A stretch of DNA of 64,000 nt from positions 23,834-87,833 of the forward strand of contig NJIE01000030.1 of NCBI GenBank assembly GCA_002213445.1, read 5' to 3'. A program made the translations under genes and the position numbers. The stretch's first letter is position 1. Each line of letters opens with the position of its first letter. Of the stretch, positions 1 through 8,684 are shown one piece after another. Below the pieces are notes generated by a model that ran no database searches, was not told the origin of the DNA, and was given only the letters and a program-made list of their open reading frames with translations. Origin of the DNA: Xenophilus sp. AP218F. Its GTDB lineage: Bacteria; Pseudomonadota; Gammaproteobacteria; Burkholderiales; Chromobacteriaceae.

Positions 1-31
1 GATGCGGCGGCTTTTTTCACGCTGACAATCC

Positions 32-52
32 GCGCGCGCCGCCGGCGCGCGC
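32..52. repeat. GC hairpin in the serC leader
   Basis: A perfect 9-bp inverted repeat (GCGCGCGCC and GGCGCGCGC around a 3-nt GCC loop) ends 42 bases before the serC start. No T-tract follows it, so it is not a classical terminator. The bases before it (1-20, ending in a T-run) look like the tail of an upstream gene's terminator. Its function is unknown. Confidence 0.4.
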
Positions 53-94
53 AACCGACCCTAAACGGATCATTGCGCAAACAAGAGGATGAAC

Positions 95-1183
95 ATGGCC
101 AAGGTATACAACTTCTCCGCCGGCCCCGCCGTATTGCCGCATCAGGTGCTGGCCGAAGCGCAAAGCGAAATGCTGGACTGGCATGGTTCCGGCATGTGCG
201 TGATGGAAATGAGCCACCGCGGCAAGGAGTTCATGGAAATCATCCATGACGCAGAGCACGACCTGCGCGAGCTGATGCATATCCCGGCCGGCTACAAGGT
301 GCTGTTCCTGCAAGGCGGCGCGTCCTCGCAGTTTTCCATGGTGCCGCTCAATCTGCTGGGCGAAAAAACCTCCATCGACATCGTCAACACCGGCCATTGG
401 TCCAAGCTGGCGATCAAGGAAGCCAGGCGCTACGCCAAGGTCAACGTCGTCGCCAGCAGCGAAGACCGCAATTTCGCCTATGTGCCGGACGAATCGGTCT
501 GGCAGCGCGATCCGGACGCCGCCTACCTGCACTACACCTCCAACGAAACCATCGGCGGCCTGCAATTTCCGGGGGTGCCGTCGACGCTGGACGGCGTGCC
601 GCTGGTGTGCGACATGTCGTCCGACTTCCTGTCGCGCGAGGCGGACGTCGGCCGTTTCGGCCTGATCTATGCCGGCGCGCAGAAAAACATCGGTCCGTCC
701 GGCCTGGTGGTGGCGGTGGTGCGCGAAGAGTTGCTGGGCCGGGCGCGCGCCGACATTCCCACCATGATGAACTATCAGGTGCACGCCGACGCCGATTCTA
801 TGTACAACACGCCGCCGACCTATCCGATCTATATCGCCGGCCTGGTGTTCAAGTGGCTGAAAGAGCAGGGCGGGGTCAAGGGTATGGCCGCCCGCAACGA
901 AGAGAAGGCCGGCTTGCTCTACCACGCGATCGAGAGCAGCGGCGGCTTCTATCACACCCACATCGACGCGCCGTTCCGCTCGCGTATGAATGTGGTGTTC
1001 CGCCTGAAAGATGAGGCGCTGGACGAGGTTTTCCTGCTGGAAGCGCGCAAGAACGGGCTGGCGCAGCTCAAGGGCCACCGCGTGGTGGGCGGCATGCGCG
1101 CTTCGATCTACAACGCGATGCCGATAGAGGGCGTCAAGGCGCTGGCGCATTTCATGCAGGATTTCGCCCGCCAGCACGGTTGA
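95..1183 (+). CDS. serC: Phosphoserine aminotransferase
   Basis: PLP-dependent class V aminotransferase. It converts 3-phosphohydroxypyruvate and glutamate to O-phosphoserine in cytosolic serine synthesis, and also acts in pyridoxal phosphate synthesis. The N-terminus reads MAKVYNFSAGPAVLP, as in the family. The PLP lysine lies in AGAQKNIGP (about residue 197). At 362 residues the length is normal. An ATG at 89 is also in frame, but 95 is chosen because AGAGGA at 84-89 is then a well-placed ribosome binding site and the N-terminus matches homologues. It stands alone here and ends in a strong hairpin terminator. Confidence 0.96.
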   Translation: MAKVYNFSAGPAVLPHQVLAEAQSEMLDWHGSGMCVMEMSHRGKEFMEIIHDAEHDLRELMHIPAGYKVLFLQGGASSQFSMVPLNLLGEKTSIDIVNTGHWSKLAIKEARRYAKVNVVASSEDRNFAYVPDESVWQRDPDAAYLHYTSNETIGGLQFPGVPSTLDGVPLVCDMSSDFLSREADVGRFGLIYAGAQKNIGPSGLVVAVVREELLGRARADIPTMMNYQVHADADSMYNTPPTYPIYIAGLVFKWLKEQGGVKGMAARNEEKAGLLYHAIESSGGFYHTHIDAPFRSRMNVVFRLKDEALDEVFLLEARKNGLAQLKGHRVVGGMRASIYNAMPIEGVKALAHFMQDFARQHG

Positions 1184-1203
1184 GCCGGTTTGGAGCCGTC
1201 AGG

Positions 1204-1231
1204 AAAAACGCCGCGGAAAGCGGCGTTTTTT
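1204..1231. terminator. Bidirectional terminator between serC and nudC
   Basis: Stem ACGCCGC / GCGGCGT with a GGAAA loop, flanked by an A-run on the left and a T-run on the right, so it can serve serC on the plus strand and the converging nudC transcript on the minus strand. Confidence 0.85.
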
Positions 1232-1247
1232 CTTGGGGCCGCCGGAT

Positions 1248-2039
1248 TCAATCCGCGCCGCGCAGCATGGCGCGGCCGTGCCGCAGCAACTGGCTGGCGA
1301 TGGAAATGGACGGCGGGGTGAGCGGCAGGCTGTCGATGTCGAACCAGCGCGCGTCTTCGATCTCGCCTTCCTGCGGCAGAATGTCGCCGCCGTCGTATTC
1401 GGCGGTGAAGGCCAGCATCAGCGAGTGCGGGAACGGCCAGGATTGCGAGCAGACATAGCGCAGATTCTTCAGGCGAACGCCCACTTCCTCCAGGGTTTCG
1501 CGATGCACGCACTCTTCCACCGTTTCGCCGGGTTCGACAAAACCGGCCAGCGCGCTATAGACGCCGGGAGAAAAGTGGGGGCTGCGCGCCAGCAGCACCT
1601 CGCGGCCGCGGTAAACCAGCACCATCATCGCCGGGGACAGCCGCGGGTAGAACAGCTGGCCGCAGCTGGGGCAGTGCTTGCCGACCTGATCGGCATTGGT
1701 TTGCAGCGGCGCGGCGCAGCGGCCGCAGTAGCGATGGTTGAGGTGGAACTGGCGCAGCTGGGCGGCGCGGGCGATTGCCTGGGTCAGCTCGGCGGGTTGG
1801 CTGAGCAGGGCGGCGCGCAGCGGCAGCCAATCGCCGCCAGGCGGCGGCTGGCCTATCAGTTCGGCCATGAACAGATTATGGCCATCATGTATTCCCAGAA
1901 ACCGGCGCTGGCTGAGCGTCCAGTCGGCGGCTTCCCGGCCGGGAAGCCGCCCGTCGAGCAGCAGCAGCGATTGCTGATCGAAGACGCACCAGCGCTCCGG
2001 CAGCGCCGGGTCGGGGCAAGCGGGTAGTTGAAACGGCAT
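1248..2039 (-). CDS. nudC: NAD(H) pyrophosphatase / NAD-RNA decapping Nudix hydrolase
   Basis: Hydrolyses NAD(H) to NMN(H) and AMP and, in characterised relatives, removes NAD caps from RNA. A zinc ribbon is visible (CGRC then CPSCG, about residues 105-130). The Nudix box runs from GFVEPGETVEE through REtLEEvGV. The NudC-specific motif reads SQSWPFPHS, with Ser in place of the usual Pro at its third position. At 263 residues the length is typical. It lies 26 bases downstream of the YbdK-like gene on the same strand, so it is probably the last gene of the antiporter-ligase-nudC transcription unit. Confidence 0.93.
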   Translation of the reverse strand: MPFQLPACPDPALPERWCVFDQQSLLLLDGRLPGREAADWTLSQRRFLGIHDGHNLFMAELIGQPPPGGDWLPLRAALLSQPAELTQAIARAAQLRQFHLNHRYCGRCAAPLQTNADQVGKHCPSCGQLFYPRLSPAMMVLVYRGREVLLARSPHFSPGVYSALAGFVEPGETVEECVHRETLEEVGVRLKNLRYVCSQSWPFPHSLMLAFTAEYDGGDILPQEGEIEDARWFDIDSLPLTPPSISIASQLLRHGRAMLRGAD

Positions 2040-2065
2040 GGCGTAAGCGGGGAGATGCGAAACGC

Positions 2066-3199
2066 TCAGTTTACGCCGGCCCCCGGCTCCGCGTACATCC
2101 AGTATTCGCTCTGGCGGCGCACCACTTCGGACAGCGAGCCGCTTCGGTCGAAAATCTGGCGCAGCCAGTCGCTGTCCGAGGCACGCTTGAGCACGCGCTG
2201 GCGCAGCGCCGCCAGTTGCGCCTGATAGCCCAGCGCCTCGGCGTGCGGCTCCAGGCTGGCGAGCGTGGCCAGCATGTCTTCCTGCACGCCCAGCTGGCGT
2301 TGCGCCACCGGGTCCACCAGCACGCCTTCAAAGCCGAAGCGACAGGCCTGGAAGCGGTTGTAGCTGTAGGTCAGGTAGTTTTCGGCGCGGATGTTGTTCC
2401 AGTTTTCTTCAAAGCAGCGCCTGGCCAGCATCTGGGCGTAGGCGGCCAGCAGCACCGGGGTATCGATGGCCAGCGGCGTGTCGCAGATGCGGATTTCCAC
2501 GGTGCCGTATTCAGGTTTGGGGCGGATGTCCCAGTAGAAGTCCTTCATGCTGGCGACGATTCCAAGCGCGGCCATGCGCTGGAAATAGGCGTTGAACGCT
2601 TCCCAGTCGTTGACCACCGGTATGCAGCCGGATAGCGGGAAGGCGTTGACGCTGGTCAGGCGCGAGGTCTGGAACGAGGTGTCCACGCCCTGATAGAACG
2701 GCGAGGAGGCCGACAGCACGATGAAGTGCGGGATATAGCGCGCCAGATAGTGGGTGAGGCGCACCGCGACGTCGCCGTCCGGACAGCCGATGTGGATGTG
2801 CTGGCCGTAAACGGTGAACTGCTTGGCCAGATAGCCGTACAGCTCGGAAACCAGCTGGTAGCGTTCCTTGGGGTAGATGCGCTGGTCTTCCCAGTGCTGG
2901 AACGGGTGCGAACCGCCGCCGGCCAGGCCCAGATTGAGCTTCTGCGCGCTGGCCACCAGCAAGGCGCGGATGGCCAGCAGCTCGGCCTGCATCTCGGCCA
3001 CGTCGCTATGGATGGCGGTGCCGATCTCTATCATGCCCTGGGTGATTTCCGGCTTGATGTCGAAGCCGTGTTGCTGGCGGTTCACCTGGCGCAGCAGATC
3101 GTCGGAGCCGCGGGTCAGGTTGTAGTCGCGGCGGTTGAGTATCATCAGTTCCAGCTCCACCCCCAGGGTGAGCGGCTGGCTGGCGTGGAATTCAAGCAT
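2066..3199 (-). CDS. YbdK-type carboxylate-amine ligase (glutamate-cysteine ligase 2 family)
   Basis: Belongs to the GCS2 / YbdK family of ATP-dependent carboxylate-amine ligases; E. coli YbdK has weak gamma-glutamylcysteine synthetase activity. Typical features are the N-terminal LGVELELMIL, the internal GQHIHIGCPDG and the C-terminal EYGTVEIRICDTP. It has 377 residues, the normal length. Its start overlaps the end of the Kef-type antiporter gene by 8 bases, so the two are translationally coupled. Because KefB/KefC antiporters are gated by glutathione, a gamma-glutamyl-thiol-type ligase in the same operon is suggestive, but the true substrate is not shown by the sequence. Confidence 0.85.
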   Translation of the reverse strand: MLEFHASQPLTLGVELELMILNRRDYNLTRGSDDLLRQVNRQQHGFDIKPEITQGMIEIGTAIHSDVAEMQAELLAIRALLVASAQKLNLGLAGGGSHPFQHWEDQRIYPKERYQLVSELYGYLAKQFTVYGQHIHIGCPDGDVAVRLTHYLARYIPHFIVLSASSPFYQGVDTSFQTSRLTSVNAFPLSGCIPVVNDWEAFNAYFQRMAALGIVASMKDFYWDIRPKPEYGTVEIRICDTPLAIDTPVLLAAYAQMLARRCFEENWNNIRAENYLTYSYNRFQACRFGFEGVLVDPVAQRQLGVQEDMLATLASLEPHAEALGYQAQLAALRQRVLKRASDSDWLRQIFDRSGSLSEVVRRQSEYWMYAEPGAGVN

Positions 3200-4397
3200 G
3201 GCTGGCTCCGCAGGTTTCGCCGGCCAGGCGCAGTGCCAGGCGGGTCAGGACGGGGGCGACGATTTCGTTGATCAGCAAGATGGCCAGCAGCGCGGCGCTA
3301 AAGCTCGTTGCGGCTTCGCCCAGCGACAGCATGCCAAGACCCAGCAGCAGGGTGGAGCTGCCGCCGAGCGGGCCGAGCGCCAGCCCGAGCAGCGCGCCGT
3401 GTTTGCGCGACAGGCCGTTGCCGGGGGCGGCCAGCCACCATACCGCCACGCCCATGCCGCCGCGCAGCAGCAGGAAGCCCAGCGCCAGCAGCCAGTGCTG
3501 GGCCAGCGTCTGCGGCGCCAGCTGGGCGCCGGCGTAAACGAAGAAGGCGACGGTGAAGAAGTGGGCGTAGGACAGCATGCCGCGCTCGGTGACGGTGTGG
3601 CCGTGCTTGAGGTTGCGGGTGGCCAGGCCCGCCACCAGCAAGGCCAGCGTAGGCAGCAGTTGCAACATGGCGGCCGCGCCCACCAGCAGCGCGATCAGGC
3701 CGAACAGCATCACTCGCTGCGCCTCCCGCTGGTGGCCGCCCAGCCAGCGGTTGAGTTCGATGGCGGCGAAGCCGGCCACCAGGCCCAGCGCGCAGGAGCC
3801 CAGGATCAGCCACCCCGGCAGCAGGATGCCGTTTTCCACGCTCAGGCTGGTGGAGAGGTGGCTGTAGGACAGCGCCAGCGCGAAGCCGACCATGGCCAGC
3901 AGGTTGGAGAGGGCGGTGGCGGTGAGCAGGCGCTCGCTGACCTGGCCGTCGGCCTGGGATTCGCGGACGATTTCCAGCACCACCACCGGCGAAGTGGCCA
4001 TACCCAGCGCGGCCAGCATCAAGCCGGCGGCGAAGCCGAAGCCGCTCAGGCTCAGCAGCAGCCACAAGCTGAACCAGACCAGCAGGCAATAAAGCAGAGT
4101 CGTGAACAGCAGGGTTTTTTCCACCCGCAGCCAGCGCAAGTCGACGCGGCGGCCGGCCTCGAACAGGGCGATGCCCAGGGCCAGTCGCACGAAGATTTCC
4201 GCCTGCTGCAGCAAGGGCTGGTCCAGCAGCTTGAGGCTGGCCGGGCCGATGACGAGGCCGGTGAGGATGTAGCCGGTGATGGCGGGCAGCCGGGCCACGC
4301 GCGCGGCGATCTGGCCGCCGATGACGCCGAGAGCCAGCAGCACGCCAAAAGCAGCCAGCGGGTTGAGTTCCAGGGTATGCCAGGTCAAGCCGGTCAA
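3192..4397 (-). CDS. Kef-type cation/proton antiporter, membrane domain only
   Basis: Inner-membrane CPA2-family antiporter of 401 residues with about 12 hydrophobic segments. It has the family motifs RLPAITGYILTGLVIGP near residue 40 and ALFEAGRRVDLRWL. Unlike E. coli KefB/KefC (about 600 residues) it lacks the C-terminal RCK/KTN domain, so glutathione gating in the KefC manner is not expected from this chain. The start is TTG: AGGAG lies six bases upstream in the transcribed direction, and no ATG fits the conserved N-terminus. Its 3' end overlaps the YbdK-like gene. K+ or Na+ is the likely cation, by family only. Confidence 0.83.
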   Translation of the reverse strand: MTGLTWHTLELNPLAAFGVLLALGVIGGQIAARVARLPAITGYILTGLVIGPASLKLLDQPLLQQAEIFVRLALGIALFEAGRRVDLRWLRVEKTLLFTTLLYCLLVWFSLWLLLSLSGFGFAAGLMLAALGMATSPVVVLEIVRESQADGQVSERLLTATALSNLLAMVGFALALSYSHLSTSLSVENGILLPGWLILGSCALGLVAGFAAIELNRWLGGHQREAQRVMLFGLIALLVGAAAMLQLLPTLALLVAGLATRNLKHGHTVTERGMLSYAHFFTVAFFVYAGAQLAPQTLAQHWLLALGFLLLRGGMGVAVWWLAAPGNGLSRKHGALLGLALGPLGGSSTLLLGLGMLSLGEAATSFSAALLAILLINEIVAPVLTRLALRLAGETCGASHA

Positions 4398-4475
4398 ACG
4401 CGTCTCCTTGTCAGAGAGCCTGTCAGGAACGGCGCGGTGCGGCGGGGGGCGTGGCGACAGACTCCGGTTTGGCGG

Positions 4476-4496
4476 GCGGCAAGGATTATTCTTGCC
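4476..4496. promoter_or_regulatory. Inverted repeat between the antiporter gene and mtfA
   Basis: A perfect 7-bp inverted repeat (CGGCAAG, 7-nt AT-rich centre, CTTGCCG) lies in the 174-bp divergent promoter region. It is a candidate operator, but no known regulator motif was recognised. Confidence 0.35.
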
Positions 4497-4571
4497 GGGC
4501 AGGCGGGCGCTATTGAACTGTGGTGGCGCGCCCTCAATCTACTAAAGACGCCATTTCTCGCCGAGAGTTTC

Positions 4572-5372
4572 ATGTTGCCCGACTGGATGCGCCGTTTCTG
4601 GACCAAAAAACCCGCCGCCGAGGCCCTGCGCGAATTGCGCGCCATCGCCGAGACCATGCCCCTGCTGCAGGGGCTCAGCCGCGACGAGATGGACCGTTTG
4701 CTGGAGATCGCGGCCCGTCTGGCCGCCGACAAGGGCTACACCACGCTGGAGGACATGCCGCTCAGCCGCGACATGCTGGCGACGCTGGCCTTGCAGATGG
4801 CCTTGCCGGTGCTCAACCTGGGTCCCAAGGCTTTGGCCGACTGGCTGGAAGTGATTCTCTACCCCGCGCCCTTCGTGGTGCGCGACCGCTGGATGGACGG
4901 CAGCGGCCTCGCGCACGAGCACGAGAGGGTGCTGGTGGGCCAGGCCAATTACACCGGCCCGCTGGTGTTGTCCTGGCCGGACGTGGCCGAGTCGCCGCAC
5001 CTGGACGGCTGGAACGTGGTGATTCACGAAATCGCCCACCAGCTGGACATGCTCAACGGCAGCGCCAACGGCTCGCCGCCCTTGCACAAGGGCATGAGCC
5101 AGGAGACGTGGAGCCGGGAGTGGTCCGCCGCCTATCAGGCTTTCTGCGACGAGGTGGACGCCGGCCGCGGCAGCTGGCTGGACCCGTACGCGGCGGAAAA
5201 CCCCGCCGAGTTTTTCGCCGTGCTCAGCGAGGCCTTTTTCGAAATTCCGCACACGCTGAACGACGACTACCCGCAGCTTTACCAGCAGTTGCGGCTGTTC
5301 TACCGGCAGGATCCGGCGGCGCGGTTGCCCGTCCTGCCGCCGCCGGAAGCTTACGACCCGGAATTCAGCTGA
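4572..5372 (+). CDS. mtfA: MtfA-type zinc peptidase (M90; Mlc anti-repressor family)
   Basis: Cytosolic zinc metallopeptidase family. In E. coli, MtfA binds the glucose repressor Mlc (a ROK protein) and relieves ptsG repression; it also has aminopeptidase-type activity. The active-site motif is HEIAH (about residue 155), followed by QLDMLNG and a downstream acidic stretch (FFAVLSEAFFE) that supplies the third zinc ligand. At 266 residues the length matches the family. The ATG at 4572 begins MLPDWMRRFW, the usual start; the much longer upstream open frame is a GC artefact. A ROK regulator is encoded 6 kb away. The 3' end overlaps the converging symporter gene by 8 bases. Confidence 0.9.
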   Translation: MLPDWMRRFWTKKPAAEALRELRAIAETMPLLQGLSRDEMDRLLEIAARLAADKGYTTLEDMPLSRDMLATLALQMALPVLNLGPKALADWLEVILYPAPFVVRDRWMDGSGLAHEHERVLVGQANYTGPLVLSWPDVAESPHLDGWNVVIHEIAHQLDMLNGSANGSPPLHKGMSQETWSREWSAAYQAFCDEVDAGRGSWLDPYAAENPAEFFAVLSEAFFEIPHTLNDDYPQLYQQLRLFYRQDPAARLPVLPPPEAYDPEFS

Positions 5373-6681
5373 TGCTGTAAGACAGCCGCTCGGGTTTGTT
5401 CCCGCGCTGCAGCCAGAACAGATAAGCGCCCACCGTCACGCCCAGCGCGCATTGCAGCAGCAGGTAATGCGCCGGCGCCAGCGGATCGTACTTCATCCAC
5501 AAGGACAGGATCACCGGGCTCAAGCCGCCGGCGAAGGCGTAGGCCACGTTGTAGGAGAAGGACAGCCCGGAGAAGCGTATCGCCGCCGGAAAGGCGCGCA
5601 CCATCACCAGCGGCGCCGCGCCGACGATGCCGACGGCAAAGCCCATCATCGTGTATAGCGGGTAAAGCTGGCTGGTGTCGCTAGCCATCGTGTAATAAAA
5701 GGCGTAACAGCTGAGGCCCAGCAACAGGCTGCCGCCTATCAGCGTCAGGCCGCTGCCGATGCGGTCGCCCAGCGCGCCGGCCACCATGCAGCCCAGCGTC
5801 AGAGCCACGATAGCGAGGCTATTGGCGCGCAGGGAATCCACCGGCAGCACGTTGAAGGCTTTCTGCAGATAGGCCGGGGTCATCAGGATGGCCACCACGA
5901 TGGCGATGGCCAGAAACCAGGTCACGAACATCGACACCACCACGCCGTGCTTGTGGCGCTTGAGCACGGTTTTCAGCGGCAGCTCCTCCGCCAGCGCCTT
6001 GCGCGCCTGCAGCTCGGCGAATACCGGCGTTTCGTGCAGCCATTGCCGCAGCTGCATCGCCACCAGCCCGAATACCCCGCCGATCAGGAAAGGCAGCCGC
6101 CAGGCCCAGTCGGCGATCTGTTGCGGGGTAAAGGCCACGTTGATGGCGGTGGCGATCAGCGATCCCAGCAAGATGCCGACGGTGAGGCCGGCGGTGATCA
6201 CGCTGCAGGCGAAGCCGGTATGCCGGCGCGGCGCGTGCTCGGCGACGAATACCCAGGCCCCCGGCACCTCGCCGCCGATGGCCGCCCCTTGCAGCACGCG
6301 CAGCAGCAGCAGCGCCAGCGGCGCCCAGACGCCGATGGCGGCGTAGGTGGGCAGCGCGCCCATCGCCAGCGTCGGCAGCGCCATCATCACGATGCTGAGG
6401 GTGAACATGCGCTTGCGGCCCAGCAAATCTCCAAAGTGGGCCATGACGATGCCGCCCAGCGGCCTGGCCAGATAGCCGGCGGCGAAGATGCCGAAAGTCT
6501 GCAGCTGGCGCAGCCACTCCGGCATGTCAGGGGGGAAGAACAGCTTGCCCAGCACCACGGTGAAAAACACGAAGATGATGAAATCGTAGAACTCCAGCGC
6601 GCCTCCCAGCGAGGCCAGCGCCAGCGTCTTGCAATCTTGCCGGTTCAGCGGCCGCTGCCCGATCCGTTGGTCTTGCTCCAT
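5365..6681 (-). CDS. MHS-family major facilitator symporter
   Basis: Twelve-helix inner-membrane transporter of the metabolite:H+ symporter (MHS) branch of the MFS, which includes proline/betaine (ProP), shikimate (ShiA) and alpha-ketoglutarate (KgtP) carriers. The family loop motif HFGDLLGRKRMF is near residue 85 and GGEVPGAWVFVAEHAP near residue 140. It has 438 residues. An AAGGAG ribosome binding site lies before the ATG. The substrate cannot be assigned from sequence. It is probably transcribed alone; about 135 bases separate it from the ABC permease gene upstream on the same strand. Confidence 0.88.
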   Translation of the reverse strand: MEQDQRIGQRPLNRQDCKTLALASLGGALEFYDFIIFVFFTVVLGKLFFPPDMPEWLRQLQTFGIFAAGYLARPLGGIVMAHFGDLLGRKRMFTLSIVMMALPTLAMGALPTYAAIGVWAPLALLLLRVLQGAAIGGEVPGAWVFVAEHAPRRHTGFACSVITAGLTVGILLGSLIATAINVAFTPQQIADWAWRLPFLIGGVFGLVAMQLRQWLHETPVFAELQARKALAEELPLKTVLKRHKHGVVVSMFVTWFLAIAIVVAILMTPAYLQKAFNVLPVDSLRANSLAIVALTLGCMVAGALGDRIGSGLTLIGGSLLLGLSCYAFYYTMASDTSQLYPLYTMMGFAVGIVGAAPLVMVRAFPAAIRFSGLSFSYNVAYAFAGGLSPVILSLWMKYDPLAPAHYLLLQCALGVTVGAYLFWLQRGNKPERLSYSIS

Positions 6682-6817
6682 GATGCATTCTCCTTGGCAT
6701 TTATCGCAGGGCCTGGTCTGACGCCAGGCCTGACGGCGCTTCGCGCCTGCAAGGAGAGTAATGGAAATCAGGATTGCCCGACAATGCTGACGTCCTGCGG
6801 CGGCGCTTGCCCGGCGC

Positions 6818-7666
6818 TTATTTCACCGCGCCGTCCATGCCGCGCATGAAGTAACGCTGGCTGAACAGGAAGACCAGCAGCACCGGAATGATGGCCAGCA
6901 CCGCGCCGGCGGCCACCATGCGGGTGGAGGTGGCGAACGCGCCCTTCAGATACAGCACGCCCACCGACAGCGGGTAAAGATCCGGGCTTTTGAGCACCAC
7001 GCTCGGCCAGACGTAAACATTCCACGACCAGACCAGGGTGAAGATGCCTAGCGTGGCGAGATAGGGCAGCGACAGCGGCAGGCAGATGCGCCAGAACACC
7101 TGCCAGTCGCCCGCGCCGTCCATGCGCGCGGCGTCTATGATCTCGCCGGGGATGTCTTCGAAAGCGTGCTTCATCAGGAAGATGCCAAAGGCGCCGGCCA
7201 GCGAGGGCAGCACCACGCCCAGGCGGGTGTCGTCCAGCCCCAGCCGGCTGATGGTGACGTAGTTGCTGATGAAATTGATCTCGCTGGGCAGAAGCAGGGT
7301 GGCGATGATGGCGTAGAACACCAGTTTGCGGCCCGGAAACGCCAGCTTGGCCAGGGGGAAGGCGGCCAGGCTGGAGATTAGCAGCGTGCCGACGGTGGTG
7401 GCGCCGGAAATCAGCAGCGAATTCCAGAAGAAGCCCGCCATCGGGATGCTGCGCCAGACTTCCTGAAAATGCCGCAGCGAGGCGTCTTGCGGCCACAGTT
7501 GCGGCGGAAAGTCGAAAACCTGCTCGCCGTTGCCCAGCGCGATGGCCAGCGTCCAGACGAAGGGGTAGCAGCAGGCGAAGGAAAGCAAAAACAGCAGCAG
7601 GTAGTCCGGCAGCGCGCGCCAGGGCAGGCGGCGCGGGCGGACGGGACGTTGGGCGAGGGTGGTCAT
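6818..7666 (-). CDS. Carbohydrate ABC transporter permease, MalG/UgpE type
   Basis: Inner-membrane permease subunit of a CUT1-family sugar importer: 282 residues, six predicted helices. The EAA loop that contacts the ATPase (EIIDAARMDGAGDWQVFWRI, around residue 185) is clear. It follows the MalF-type permease gene by 13 bases and is the last gene of the binding protein-permease-permease unit. No ATPase gene lies in the locus, so a shared MsiK/UgpC-like ATPase encoded elsewhere must energise it. The neighbouring GH9 hydrolase and amino-sugar kinase suggest glucosamine- or chitin-type oligosaccharides as substrate. Confidence 0.9.
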   Translation of the reverse strand: MTTLAQRPVRPRRLPWRALPDYLLLFLLSFACCYPFVWTLAIALGNGEQVFDFPPQLWPQDASLRHFQEVWRSIPMAGFFWNSLLISGATTVGTLLISSLAAFPLAKLAFPGRKLVFYAIIATLLLPSEINFISNYVTISRLGLDDTRLGVVLPSLAGAFGIFLMKHAFEDIPGEIIDAARMDGAGDWQVFWRICLPLSLPYLATLGIFTLVWSWNVYVWPSVVLKSPDLYPLSVGVLYLKGAFATSTRMVAAGAVLAIIPVLLVFLFSQRYFMRGMDGAVK

Positions 7667-7679
7667 CGATGGCTCCGTA

Positions 7680-8546
7680 TCAGCGGTGGTCGGCGCGCAG
7701 CAGGCGGAAGTTGAGCCAGGCCAGCAGCAGGCAAACGCAGGTCAGCACCATGCCGGCGGCCGCGCCGCGGCCGAAGTCCAGCTGGTTGAAGCCCTGGTGG
7801 AAGGCGTAATACAGCACGGTGAAGGTGGAGTTGAGCGGCGAGCCGCGGGTCATCACCAATACTTCTTCAAAGGCCTTGAGCGCGTCCAGCGTGGAGATCA
7901 GGCTGCAGAACAGGATGGTGGGCGTCAGCATCGGCAGCGTGATGCGCCAGAAGCGTTGCCAGGGGCCGGCGCCGTCCAGCGCCGCCGCCTCCTGCATTTC
8001 GGCCGGAATCGATTGCAGGCCGGCCAGATACAGCACCATGTAATAGCCGATGCCGCGCCAGTAGGTGACGAACATCACCGCGAACAGCGCGATGTTCTCG
8101 TCGCTGAGAAAGCCGATGTCGCTGTTGTCCGCCAGCAGATGCAGATAGCGCAGCGCGCTGTTGAGCACGCCGTAGTCCGCGTACATCCAGTTCCACATGA
8201 TGCCCACCACCGACACCGTGGTGATCACCGGCAGATAGAAGGCGGCGCGAAACAGCTTGATCCCGGCAAGCTTGCGGTTGACCAGCACCGCCAGCGCGAT
8301 GCCGGACAGCTGGATGACGGGCACGACCAGGAGATAACACAGCGAGTTGCGCAGCGCCTGCAGGAAGACCGGGTCATCCAGCAGGTAGCGGAAATTGTCG
8401 AGGCCGGCCCACTGCGGCGGCGAGATCAGGTCGTAACGGGTGAAGGCGATGTAGCTGCCGAACAGCAGGGGCCAGAACGTGAAAACGGCCATCAAGAGCA
8501 GGGCGGGCGACAGGAACAGCCAGGCGTTGCGGGTGCGGGGCGTCAC
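7680..8546 (-). CDS. Carbohydrate ABC transporter permease, MalF/UgpA type
   Basis: Second permease subunit of the CUT1-type importer: 288 residues, six helices. The EAA loop reads EMQEAAALDGAGPWQRFWRI, around residue 190. The start is GTG with GGAG upstream, giving the N-terminus MTPRTRNAWLFLSPALLL. It partners the MalG-type permease directly downstream. It is separated from the upstream binding-protein gene by 138 bases that hold two hairpins, one of them terminator-like, so its expression is probably lower than that of the binding protein. Confidence 0.9.
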   Translation of the reverse strand: MTPRTRNAWLFLSPALLLMAVFTFWPLLFGSYIAFTRYDLISPPQWAGLDNFRYLLDDPVFLQALRNSLCYLLVVPVIQLSGIALAVLVNRKLAGIKLFRAAFYLPVITTVSVVGIMWNWMYADYGVLNSALRYLHLLADNSDIGFLSDENIALFAVMFVTYWRGIGYYMVLYLAGLQSIPAEMQEAAALDGAGPWQRFWRITLPMLTPTILFCSLISTLDALKAFEEVLVMTRGSPLNSTFTVLYYAFHQGFNQLDFGRGAAAGMVLTCVCLLLAWLNFRLLRADHR

Positions 8547-8578
8547 CGGGTTCTCCAGTTTGTGCGCGGGCGGCGGCG

Positions 8579-8606
8579 GAAAAATCCCCTCCCGCGCGGG
8601 GAGGGG
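8579..8606 (-). terminator. Terminator-like hairpin between binding protein and permeases
   Basis: On the minus strand an 8-bp stem CCCCTCCC / GGGAGGGG with a 5-nt loop is followed by ATTTTT. It lies inside the operon, after the binding-protein gene and before the permease genes, the usual place for an attenuating or mRNA-stabilising hairpin in ABC import operons. Confidence 0.65.
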
Positions 8607-8655
8607 GAAACTCAGAGGAGATCACTGCATGTACCACCGGGTACTTCGAACGCCA

Positions 8656-8677
8656 GCCGGGAGTGGCAGCTCCCGGC
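8656..8677. repeat. Second intercistronic hairpin after the binding-protein gene
   Basis: An 8-bp inverted repeat GCCGGGAG / CTCCCGGC with a 6-nt loop sits 7 bases past the binding-protein stop codon. It could protect the 3' end of that message from exonucleases. It has no T-tract. Confidence 0.5.
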
Positions 8678-8684
8678 CGGCGAA

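Noticed and set aside
3135..4571. Long upstream extension of the mtfA frame
   Set aside because: Antisense to the antiporter gene, Gln/Ala/Gly-rich, and homologues begin at 4572.
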